DNA from: Boesenbergia rotunda
Taxonomy: Eukaryota > Streptophyta > Magnoliopsida > Zingiberales > Zingiberaceae
Length of the DNA stretch: 64,000 bases
Assembly (NCBI GenBank): GCA_024364735.1
Contig: JAGFNQ010005385.1
Location: 248,001-312,000 of the forward strand
Reading direction: 5' to 3'
In this document: positions 24,135 to 34,239 of the stretch, piece after piece
Layout: every line of letters begins with the position of its first letter
Position numbering within the stretch: the first letter of the stretch is position 1
Made by a program: the position numbers and the translations under genes
Notes under the pieces: generated by a model
What the model saw: the letters and a program-made list of their open reading frames with translations, nothing else
Told to the model about the DNA's origin: nothing
Databases searched by the model: none

Positions 24135-24619
24135 AGGTTGCGAGATATCTTGGGTATTTGAGGATTTTTCGGAGTTTATCTAATACCAATTTATTTTGGT
24201 ATCAAAGCTCGGTTGGTGAGTCTTATCAGGTTTTTACGGATTTTATCTAATACCAAGTTATTGGGTACCAGATCTCGGATTTGATGAGGTCTACCCAGGT
24301 ACATTTCGAATTTTCAAAGTTGCTTTCTCGATGTGATTGTACATTGGGACATGGTGGCGATGAGAAATCTCTAGGTGATTTAGGTGAATTGGTAACGTTA
24401 GTAGCTTTGTTCCATTAGTAATATTTGGATAATAACTTAATAGGTATGACTTGGGGTACACTTACTCCCGCGTCGAGATGTGGTCTAGGGTGACCACGTA
24501 AGAGGACCCTTGGCTCTCAGGCGACAAAGTCGCTAGAGAGACCGATTGGGGTAGAGTCTGTCAGTCGAGGATAGACTCCTCAGAGAATTCCGAGGGTCTC
24601 TTCTTCATTTCCATTAGCG

Positions 24620-25900
24620 GTTTCCACTGTTCCACCATTGGTACCTACCAGGTATTTCTCACTGTTCCACCAGTATCTACCCAGTAGTTCTCATAGTTCC
24701 ACCAGTTGCACCTACCATTGTGTATCCAACAGTACTACTAGCGGTACTTACCACTGTGTATCCAACAGCACCACCAGCGGTATCTACTCCCGTATATCTA
24801 ACAGTACCACTAGCAGTACCTACCACCGCATATCCAATAGTACCATCAACGGTACTTATCATTGTATACCCGGCAGTTCCACCCGTGGTACATTGCTCTA
24901 GTATTTCCCAAAGTACCACCAATGGTACCTGCCGCTCCTATAGGCTAGGTTATGGACCGATCTCGAATTCCGATGTTAGCGGAGTCTGTAATGAGCCAGT
25001 TTACTCTATTCCACGAAGGACTAGATCCATGCATTGCCTAATCCTGGATCGAGACTCTAGAGGGTACTTTTCGGTATATGACATGCTCGGACTAGGAGAA
25101 GGTCGAGCTTGCCATTTATCATCTGCGAGATTAGGCAGTTATTTGGTAACTATGCAGCAGGCTATTATTGGTGAGCAACATATTACATGGGCTACATTCA
25201 GGGAGGCGTTTGAGAGGAAGTCAGCTGCATTTCGGATTGCCAAACGATAGGAGTTCCTGAGTCTCCAGCAGGGAGACTGTTCCGTGAGAGAGTATGATGC
25301 ATAATTTAACGACCTGGCTGAGTACTGTCCTCAAATGGTTGCCGACAACATGAGAGGATGATGCAGATCACTCAGGGTTTAGCTGGGTACATACAGATTC
25401 AGACGTCTAGATTTATCACTACATCCTACCTGTAGGCGTTGGAGCGGACTCTTCTTATCAAGACTTAACACAGAGTTTATGGAGATAAGAAGAAGGGTAG
25501 GCAACCGACACATGACACAGTTCAGACTTAGCAGCCACAGACTACTCGACAGAAGCACGACAGCTAGAGTCAGTCAATTCAGGATACATTTGGGGCATCT
25601 TCCAGGCCCCAGAAGTCAGAACGTTCCTCGGCAGGATCCTTCTGGTCATCACAACAAAACTGAAAGAAGACTACCACCAACATTCATTGTACTCGGTGTG
25701 GCTCCAGAGAGTATGTTAGGACAGACTGTCAACTAGGGTATGCGGTGGGTTTCTATTGCAAGCTTCTAGGACACATGAGCTGGGACTGTTCATTGAAGGC
25801 ACAGAATGAGACGGTTGGAGCTACTGGTCGGGGTGGACATTTCGGACAGTCAAGAACTTGGAGAGTAGGGTGGGGTCTCAGTCTTCTTTCCGTTAGCCTT
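24620..25900 (+). pseudogene. Ty3 gag remnant of element F
   Basis: A Val-Pro-Thr-Tyr-rich repeat region (24660-24910, unit about 36 bases) leads into a retrotransposon gag domain recognisable by 'HITWATFREAFERK' and, after a stop at 25248, 'EFLSLQQGDCSVREYDA'. A degraded zinc knuckle 'GHMSWDCSLK' lies near 25770-25800. Several stops and shifts occur. Gag forms the virus-like particle in the cytoplasm. The repeat-rich N-terminus is typical of Tekay-like chromovirus gag. Confidence 0.75.
24660..24905 (+). repeat. Tandem repeat in F gag, unit about 36 bases
   Basis: About six units of the type 'ccaccagcggtatctactcc' and 'ccaacagtaccacc' are seen. They encode alternating Val-Pro and Tyr-Pro residues in the gag frame; the other frames give serine and threonine-rich shadows. 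Confidence 0.75.
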
Positions 25901-26084
25901 AGGCCACCCCTCTAGCAGTTGTTTGTTGTATGCATGAATATGATGACCACACCTATACTCCAGCAGCATCACATTGTTCTGTCTCAAGATCTTAGCATCA
26001 GACTTATCTAGCATATTAGCCACGGTCTCTCTACCTCATCAAACAATTGGAGTATCAGTGCCTCAGCCTCCGTAGTTCTCGGCA

Positions 26085-26212
26085 ATGCCACCACCACCAG
26101 AGACAGGGCGAGTATATGCAGTTACTAGAGAGGAGGCACAGTGGGTCGATGATTCAATTTTCCATAGTACGATTTTACTTTATCAATTTTATGCGGAGTT
26201 GTTAGTTGATAC
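26085..26212 (+). pseudogene. Start of F protease, truncated by D
   Basis: The frame reads 'GRVYAVTREEAQ' and ends at the Val-Asp-Thr just before the catalytic Gly-Ala-Ser usual in Ty3 proteases. The next base begins LTR D. The cut falls inside the active-site triplet, so this copy is certainly inactive. Confidence 0.8.
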
Positions 26213-27438
26213 TGTTGGATCGGAGAAAACGATAGAGGGGGGGGTGAATATCGTTATAAAATTTTTCGGAAAGTTAAAGAATATACGCAGCGGAAAACAA
26301 CAGAACACACGCGAACACAATTCAGTTTTACTTGGTTCAGAGTCGCGGTCGGCTCCTACTCCAAGGCCCACGGTCCTTGACTGTTTACTTTGGGCAATTC
26401 TATAATCGCAATAAGAGTTTTACAAATTAAGTACAGAAAAGTAGATCAGAAAATTAAACTTGCAACACTTTTCGTTACCGACGCCCGAGGTGGATCGAAT
26501 TTCGGAGCAGAGGGTCGTCGTCGGCGCTGGAATCTCGAAGTCGGAGTTTGCCGAAGCGTAGCGCTTGAACGAAAAGGTTTGGAGCGTTGAAAGCAATTAA
26601 TGTCAAAGCCTTGGGGGTGAACCCCCTTTTATAGCACCCATACGGGCGCCTGTGACAATGGGGGCGCCTAACACGTGGCCTTCCCTGCGCGAACCCTTAT
26701 CCGCAGGCTCGGTCAGCGCTTATCCATCTCCACTTGGGCGCCTAGGCTGATGGGGGCGCCCGTGACCTCACGGGCGCCTAAACTGCCTTGGTCCAGAGGC
26801 TTCGCGGCTATGGTTTGGTGTTTTCCTTCACACTGGGGCGCCTGTATCCATACGGGCGCCCGTGTCCATCCGGGTGCCTAACCCCAGTGAGGCACCTCAC
26901 TTGCAGTAGACCAGTCTTTCGATCCTGCAACTAAGGTTAGTTCCAAAACACAACAAACAAATGTGTTAGTCATTAGTTACAGCCGTAGCTGTCTTGGTTA
27001 TGACTTTGGGTTTCCCAAATGGAACTCTAGGTCGAACCGACGCCTACTGTTCCCTCGACGAGGAACGCGTCCTCACCTACTCCTCTCAGGAGAGTTTACC
27101 TTTTTCCAACCGGCTCCTCCGGTTGGACTTTTGTCCAATCCAACTGACCAGGTCTTCGTGCCCAACTTCTGGCCAGGTCTTCTTGCCCAACTTTCGGTCA
27201 GGTCTTCGGTGCCCAGCCCGTTGCGGGGACTTCTTGCCCAGTCCTCGACCAGGACTTCTTTGCCTGACTTCCGGTCAGGTCTTCTTTGCCCAGCCTTTTG
27301 TTAGGACTTCTTGCCTAGTGTACCTAGGACTTTTCCTGCACACTCAGTAAGCATGTTAGATCACATTTACACCTTAACTTCTGAACCCTTTGCAATTATC
27401 AAAACCCAGGTTTGACTTAGGTGCTTCCTGCACCAACA
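26213..27438 (-). repeat. 3' LTR of element D
   Basis: Begins TGTTGGATCGG and ends CTGCACCAACA. It contains 'gatagaggggggggtgaata' (26229-26248), a GGGCGCC palindrome cluster (26640-26880) and 'ccaggtcttc' repeats (27145-27330). It abuts the polypurine tract at 27439. The pieces at 1-4644 are the same family. Confidence 0.88.
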
Positions 27439-27453
27439 ATCTCCCCCTTTTTT
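27439..27453 (-). other. Polypurine tract of element D
   Basis: Plus-strand 'atctccccctttttt', i.e. AAAAAAGGGGGAGAT on the element strand, directly beside the LTR. It primes plus-strand synthesis. Extra similar tracts at 27523-27553 follow the Sirevirus habit of multiple polypurine tracts. Confidence 0.85.
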
Positions 27454-28524
27454 ATTTATGGCAACACCGTTCAAAAAGTTAAGTTAAAGAAACAAGCAAT
27501 GTATCAAACATATTTAGTTCCTCCCCCTGAAAAAATTCTCCCCCTGAGTTTTTCAAAAATAAGTGGGATTTTTTAAAACACTTCTAAGTCCTTGACTATT
27601 CAAAAAAATATTTTCCAAAAGATTTTTCAAGTTAAAAAATTCTTAAGTTTAAATACTTAGGAAATTTTCCAAAATAATTTTAAGTTAGGCACTTAGAAAA
27701 TTTTCAAAAGGATTTTGAGTTAAGTACTTAGAAAATTTTCAAAAGTAATTTTGAGTTAAACACTTAGAAAATTTTCAAAAGTAATTTTGAGTTAAGCACT
27801 TAAAAAATTTTCATTTGTGAAATGCTTCAGATTTGAAAACAAGCATTTTCGTTACTTTACTTTTTGATAAAGGAGATAAAAAAATTAAAATTTGAAAAAA
27901 AAATTAAATTTTTTAAAAAACTTCTTTTCTCTCCTTTCCTTTCTCTCCCTCCCTCTTTGCCATATATCAAAAAATTATTATAGAAAAAATAGAGTAAAGT
28001 CCTGTATTGAACCAATTCTAAGCATAAACTGGACCAAATCAATTTAAATTCTTCTCTTTCGGGTCCTGTCTAACCCAGTTAGCTACTTACTAACTGTCAT
28101 AAACAGTATCTTTCGCTAGGGTTAGTCAAGTTAAGTGATCTGATCAAGTTAGAGTTTCTAAGCTTGACACTTAACCTGATTACTGGTTAATTGGTATTTA
28201 TTGCCCCCAATTACTGCAGATGCACTGACTTAAAACATCTTGAATCAAGGCATAGACTTAAGCATCTCAACCCAGTCTAAAAAGTACCCTAAGGTATTTG
28301 TGAGATGCTGACTTCTAGATCTATAGGTGCATGCAGTTCTAGGGTTAAGGCCTAAGCTAAGTCTATTTGCGAAAAAACCCTAGTTTTGAAGGGGTTAAGT
28401 TTTTTTAAAAAAAAACTAAGTCGGAAAATTATTTTAAATTTCAAGACAAAATTGATTTTTTCAAACATATTAAATAATAGATAAGTAATAAAATAATTTT
28501 AAAAAAAACACATGTAGAGCAGAC
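27454..28524 (-). other. 3' untranslated region of D, with a 41-base tandem repeat
   Basis: Non-coding. At 27650-27815 about four copies of a unit of roughly 41 bases ('cacttagaaaattttcaaaa' plus 'gtaattttgagttaag') stand in tandem. The remainder is AT-rich without features I recognise. Confidence 0.7.
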
Positions 28525-29640
28525 CTATTCTACTAAGCATAACCCTAACTGCCTTCTTAGTGAGCTAAACTCAGACTCCGGTAAGAGTTTGGTGAAGATA
28601 TCAGCTAAGTTTGACTTTGAGTCTATATGCTTGAGGACTATTTCACCCCTAGCTACATGATCCCTTACAAAGTGATGTTTAATCTCTATATGTTTTGTTC
28701 TAGAGTGTTGAATTGGGTTCTTGGTTAGATTGATTGAACTGATGTTATCAATGTAGACTTGGGTTTGAGTATAATCAAGCTGGAAGTCCTTAAGAGTGTG
28801 CATCATCCATAAGAGTTGTGCTACACACTCTCCTAAAGCAACATATCCTGCTTCGGTTGTAGATAGAGCTACGCAGTGTTGCTTTCTGTTGCACCAACTG
28901 ACTATACTATTTCCTAAAAGTTGGCAGCTTCCACTTGTACTCTTTCTATCTAGTTTGCATCCATCATAGTCAAAATCAGAGTATCCTGACAAGTCAAAGG
29001 TTGAGGTCCTAGGATACCAAATCCTTACATTTAGGGTGCCCTTAATGTATCTAAGTATTCTTTTTAGGGCTGCTAAGTGCGTTTCCTTAGCACAGGTTTG
29101 GTATCTAGCACACATTCCTACAGAGAATAGGATATCAGGTCTGCTAGCTGTAAGGTAAAGTAGACTTCCAATCATACTTCGATATAACTTAAGATCTACA
29201 GGTTTACCTCACTATCAATTTTTACATTTGTGGCCATAGGGGCACTTATGCTTTTAGAGTTATTCATTTTAAATTTCTTTATTAACTCAGCATATTTGGA
29301 TTGGTGAACATAATTTCCATCCTAGTTTGCTTAATTTGTAGTCCTAAAAAAAAGTTGAGCTCACCAACTAAGCTCATTTCGAATTCGTTCTCTATTATTT
29401 TTACAAATTCTTTTAAAAAGTTTGAGTTGGTGGATCCGAAAATTATGTCGTCAACATAGATTTGGGCAATGAAAATGTCTTTTTCTAATGTTTTAACAAT
29501 TAGAGTTGGGTCAATTTGTCCTTGGTTAAATTCCTTATAAAGAAGGTAAGTTGATAGACGTTCATACCATGCCATATGTGCTTGTTTTAGTCCATAAGTG
29601 CCTTATTAAGTTTGAAAACGTGGTCAGGTTTTTCTGGGTC
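28525..29640 (-). pseudogene. D pol: end of reverse transcriptase and RNase H
   Basis: On the minus strand the region covers the RT catalytic box 'IYVDDIIFGSTNSNF' (about 29455) and 'LVGELNFFLGLQIKQTR'. After a frame break (about 29280-29180) it continues with 'LLYLTASRPDILFSVGMCARYQ' and RNase H segments 'DNISSINLTKNPIQHSRTKH' and 'KSNLADIFTKLLPESEF'. A one-base loss near 29600 shifts the frame at the conserved Leu-Tyr-Gly-Leu-Lys segment. Element A separates this part from the start of RT at 52866. The function is reverse transcription of the element RNA in particles. Confidence 0.9.
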
Positions 29641-29662
29641 CTCAAAGCGGGGGGGGGGGGGG

Positions 29663-30602
29663 TGATGGATCGATTATGGTGTGCTAGAGGGGGGGGGGGT
29701 GAATAACACTTTTTCGTCGTTTAAATCTCTACAAAGTCGTTAGCGCAGCAGAAACAATAATATGCAAAATAAATAAGAAATACAACAATGCTAACAACCT
29801 GATTTACTTGGTTGGTATCCACCCCGGCCGGGTGACTAATCCAAGAATCCGTCGGTGGATCACTCCTCGGATAACCTCCGGCTAGCTCTCATCGCTCCTT
29901 GTGGGTGGAGAAACCTCACCACAACACCTTGAGAACCTCTGAGCACAAAGACTACTGTTTGACCCTTAACCAAGACCAAACTCGTCAAGAATCTCAGCCA
30001 CCACGAAGTCCCCTTTAAATAAGACTCAGGCTGAAACCCTCGCCACTAGTCGATTGCCACCAGGGCAGTCGACTGGTGCTAGCCAAATTTGACCGTTGCA
30101 CCTCAACGTTCGAATTCTCAGCCAGCTCACCAACCACCTACCAGTCGACTGCCCCTAGGGCAGTCGACTGGTCCCTAGCTGAACCCCTTCCCGAGTACAT
30201 TCACACAACACTCGATCCTCACGACTCAACTGACTCCTCCTCCGCAGCCTCGACTATTGCCTTCGTGCCCTCTTCATCTTCGGCCCTCGTCCCTCGGATG
30301 CGCATGCAAACCTCCAGTTTGCCTCCATGCCACCCTTCACGTATGCCTCGAAGTCCGCGCCAATCAGCTCATCATCCCTGCTCTCCAAGGTCTCTCGGAT
30401 GCGCATGCAAGCCTCCAGCTTGCCTCTATGCCATCCTTCACCGTACCGAGGTCGTCCAGTCAGGTCCATATGTGTAACATGTACAACTTGCACACTCAAC
30501 ATACACATATAAGTGCACAAGGGCAAACTTAACTTAAACCCTTTGCCTAAACATCAAAACCTATGGTCACTCCGGACCAGCTTGGGGCCGATTGCTCCAA
30601 CA
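29663..30602 (-). repeat. 3' LTR of element A
   Basis: 940 bp, TGATGGATCGATTATGG to GATTGCTCCAACA, almost the same as 51925-52865. It holds the G-tract motif (29683-29704) and palindromes of the CAGTCGACTG type (30060-30085 decayed; 30141-30172 good). A poly-G run before it gives the TSD GGGGG (29658-29662). Confidence 0.92.
30141..30172. repeat. Palindrome CAGTCGACTG type in LTR A
   Basis: ACCAGTCGACTGCCCC and its reverse complement form a near-perfect 32-base palindrome, each arm of which contains the shorter palindrome CAGTCGACTG. Equivalents lie at 52308-52342 and 52403-52436 in the other LTR, and at 31171-31202, 32311-32343 and 32383-32413 in the internal tail. Confidence 0.9.
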
Positions 30603-30617
30603 ATCTCCCCCTTTTTG
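30603..30617 (-). other. Polypurine tract of element A
   Basis: Plus-strand 'atctccccctttttg' directly follows the LTR. Extra 'ctccccct' tracts occur at 30938-30958, 31013-31020, 31702-31708 and 32894-32900. Confidence 0.88.
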
Positions 30618-32865
30618 ATGTTTGGCAATCCGTTTAAGTTAGGGAAAACAAAACAGTAGTCAATGACAAGAATGATGCATATGTAATGCAAAACTGGATC
30701 CTATCCCAAGGCATCCTACACCTAACCCTCCAAGTTAGAAATTTCACCACCTAACTCTCCAAGTTAGGATTTTCTACACCTAACCCTCCAAGTTAGGAAC
30801 TTTCACCAAAACGATGAATTTTCAACAAAACGAGCTTTTTAAAGCTTCTCCCAAGCTCCCCTACATTGTACTTACAAAGGCTTTTTAAGAACCTCTCCAA
30901 GGTTCCCCTTACGCCAAAAATGGAGCAGTCATGCTCCCCCTTAAACTCAACTCCCCCTAAACCTAGGGTTTCTTGCAAAGGTAAGTTTAGTTTCCCAACT
31001 TAAACCCAAACTTCTCCCCCTTTGCCTATCATCAAAAAGACCCCAATAATATCCCAATTATTGGTTCTTTCAATCCCCAATGATCCTAAACAACATGTAC
31101 TCAACCCCCATACACTTGTTTCTTACCATTTGGATCCCAAACCAGCTGCTGATACCCAAATCAGCCCTGGCTAGTCGACTGCCCCCAGGGCAGTCGACTG
31201 ATACTATGAATATCAGACTTTTTCTGGCCAAATTCAGAATTACGCCAGAAATTCCATAAATCTCCAAAAATTCTCAAATTTTGTGGAGAACATTATGGTA
31301 CTTATACCTACTTGAGAAAAATACATCTCACCACGTATCTATCACTATTCCCAAGTTTGATACACAATCCAAAACTAGCTAAAAACTTCAATCAAACATT
31401 GACCTAAAGTCCTAGTTTTGGTTTCCTCTTGATGTTACTGCCAATACCAACCCACAATGCATCCCTAGCATTGATTTACATGACAATTACACATCAAAAA
31501 CTAATTTTCATGCAATATTTCCATGCATGAAACTCAAAGACACCGTGCCAAACCCAAGAATTGAGACTCAAGTTCGTCTCCAATTCTTTTGGCACATCCC
31601 ATGGGCCATCTAGACCTCTAGGAACAACCCTCCTAAGGTCCATTCACCATACATCCCATAATTTTCTTGTTATGAAAATTAAGGCAACCCCGGAGGCAAC
31701 CTCCCCCTTAACCTATGCCTTCTCTCAATTTTTATTTTCCTAGGTGAAGTTCTTCCCAACATAACACCTTAACACCAAGTTAAGTTCTACCCAACTCAAC
31801 TTCCACGTTCTTCTCCCTTGGACACCTTTAAGGATTACCCCAAGCAACCTTATCCCTAGTGCCAAAAAGAACTCAACAAAGACCTAAAACAATATAAGAA
31901 TTTGCAAGCACATTTGCTAGGATATGCCCTATCCTAGAAGAACATGTTTTGATTAAGATTATCAAATGTGCTTGACTTTGGTTTAATTCTCTAATTTTCC
32001 CAAGGGTGGACACTTTGTATCAATTTTGATCTTAATTCATGATTCCTTGTGTTTGTCAATTCTAACTATCATCAATTTACATAAGGAATTGTCCTTAACT
32101 ATTTCTTTTTAATATCCTCAAATATACAAAGAAATTTCCTTCTTTTCTTATCAATCTTCCTTGATTTTCAATAAAACCTTAGTAAATCATGGGTAACACT
32201 CTAGTGAAGGAATATGAAATTCTAATCAAGACAGATAACCCAAAGCCATGTCCTATAATCTACATTTGAGTTCTCAACATCCAACATAACTTTTATCCTT
32301 ACGCCTACTGACCAGTCAACTGCCCCTGGGGCAGTCGACTGGTAAACCTTACAGAGTGGTCTCGGGGCTGAATCTACTTCGGACCAGTCGACTGCCCCCA
32401 GGGCAGTCGACTGATACCTGAATTTCAGGTTTTCAGCCTCAATTTCAGTAATGCCTAGTTAATTCCACAAATCTCCAAAAATTATGAAATTTATTAGGGA
32501 GATTTGTTGGTCCAATGTTTACTTGGGAAAAATACGTTTCCAAATAAATGTACTCCGGATCCCAAGATTGGCACGAAACTCAACTTTCTCTAAGATGTAT
32601 CACTTAAACTCAACCCAAAAGTTCTAATTTCGACTTCTTCTTAATGTATCTTCCAATGCTTGATTACAATCCATTTCTATTAGTGAATTACATGATATTT
32701 TCCCATTAAACCCCAATTTTATCAATTATAACCATATTTTCACCTTTTTCTCCCTAAGTTTCCTTTTTAATGTGCCAAAGACTATGATTAAGACTTACCC
32801 AAGTCTTCCAACCCTATTTGGCACATTTAACCTAATTTCCTAGGAGAGAAACTTTTGAGATCCAT
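30618..32865 (-). other. Non-coding 3' tail of element A with an internal duplication
   Basis: A long region without domains. Hairpin units of the type CCTAACCCTCCAAGTTAGG lie at 30717-30805. Two diverged copies of a segment of roughly 500 bases (about 31141-31700 and 32360-32870) each begin with the CAGTCGACTG palindrome and share 'ccataaatctccaaaaatt' or 'ccacaaatctccaaaaatt' and then similar text. Confidence 0.7.
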
Positions 32866-33558
32866 TTACCATGGACCCCAAAGGCTCCTAGAGCTCCCCC
32901 TTGAGCTCTGAGCCTTAGCCACCTCCCTAGGTGACTCAATCCACACTAAGCCACACCAGTGTGCCACCGGTGACTCTTGGCCTACAAAATGAACATTCTT
33001 AACCTTAGACACTTTGTCATTGGTCAAGTTGTCCTTTTTACCCTTGGATGACACCCCCTTGCCATCCTTTGACTTCTCCTTCTTGCCATGATCATATGCT
33101 TTCCCAGCATATTTTTTTTTGTTGGCCTTGGAGGTCTTGGACCGGTAACCTAAACCCGATCTATTATAGTTGGGTTTTATACTACCCAACACCATGTCTA
33201 GACCCTTTGATCCAACGGTGAACCTTTCTAGGGTCTTTTCTAGTTTATCAAGCCTTGCCCTCAAAGCTTGATTTTCCCTTTCTAGACCTTTGACCTTACA
33301 GTCCATATGTCCACTTTGGATATTCCTAGAACTACCCATTTTCCTAGGCACATTCCTTCCCTTCTTGGGATTAGTGCCATGATCCTTAGGTACAAAGGTC
33401 CTAGATTTACTATCATGCATGTCTTTCTTAGGGTTATAATCTACCTTGTTAACCCTAGTCCTATCATTGTATCTAAATCCAAAATTATGCACCATTAAAC
33501 ATTTTTCATGAAAACTAGCATGCATGGAGGGATGATTAACCTTATTTTTAAAATGCAA
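32866..33558 (-). pseudogene. Downstream gag (coiled-coil, basic) part of element A
   Basis: A 230-residue frame contains a short coiled coil 'ENQALRARLDKLEKTLERF' followed by 'GLDMVLGSIKPNYNRSGLGY'. The same order is found in C (about 45190-45330: 'LKSEVERLKNILEKF', 'LDMILNAQRAVYNRVGIG'). A basic lysine-rich tail follows. In an autonomous Sirevirus the protease would come next; here the frame ends and no pol follows. Sirevirus gag coiled coils probably aid protein contacts. Confidence 0.75.
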
Positions 33559-33773
33559 GGAGGAACTTAAATTTTAATTTCTTTTAGCTTAGAGTTAGGA
33601 ATTACCTCCCTTACCCTTGTAGTCCCCCCTTGATGTGATCTTTGCTTCTTCTTTTCCTCCTTCTCCTATCTTCTCAAATGTTCCATTTTCTTTAATTCTC
33701 CTTTTCTAGGGCTCTTGGTGTGGTAGTGCCCTAGTTCTCCACATGTGAAGCATCGGATTTTCTTTTTCTTTTC

Positions 33774-34239
33774 TTAGGCTCCTCCATTCCTACAACTCAT
33801 GTTAGATTTAAAAGAACTTGAAATGAGTGTAGATTTTACCTCCTTCTTACCATTTGGACACTTGTCCTTGTAGTGCCCCTTTTCATTGCACCCAAAGCAT
33901 GTGATATGGTCCTTGGCTCTTGCTTTGGTGGAGGTTGGAGCTTCTCCTTCAACCTTTGATGATGTGGAGGCATCTTCTTGATTTGGCATTGAATTGGGTC
34001 TCTTCTCCCCCTCAATTCTTGAACTCGATACCTCCTCTTCTCTAGATGAGGTGGATGACCTCTCACTTTCTTCTTCCACTTCTTGAACTAATGAATTGAT
34101 TTCTTCGGACTCTTGAATTTGAGTAGGATTTTCATGATATTGTTGGACTTTAATCCATAATTCATGTGCATCTCTATATTCACCTACACAACTCAAAATG
34201 TTATTAGGCAAAATATCTACCAAAATGCTAATTACCTTC
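33774..34239 (-). pseudogene. Element A gag, C-terminal part with zinc knuckle
   Basis: The minus-strand frame continues, across the nested solo LTR B, the gag begun at 51851. Joining 51634 to 34234 with one copy of the TSD keeps the codons in phase. It carries copia gag text 'AHELWIKVQQYHENP', an acidic serine-rich linker and the zinc knuckle CX2CX4HX4C in 'CFGCNEKGHYKDKC' (about 33900-33860), which binds genomic RNA in the particle. Confidence 0.88.

Larger units (their letters stand above)
20971..26212 (+). mobile_element. Ty3/gypsy element F (5' part), cut by element D
   Basis: 5' LTR, tRNA-iMet primer-binding site, degenerate gag and the start of protease are present in order. The element stops at 26212, in the middle of the protease Val-Asp-Thr motif, where Sirevirus D begins. 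The remainder should lie beyond D, outside the window. It is the outermost host of the nest. The gag N-terminus and the LTR structure relate it to the E element. Confidence 0.85.

Noticed and set aside
29641..29662. Long poly-G run as a regulatory G-quadruplex
   Set aside because: It is at the insertion point of A and is most simply the TSD plus slippage or an assembly uncertainty; the LTR G-tract motif is reported separately.
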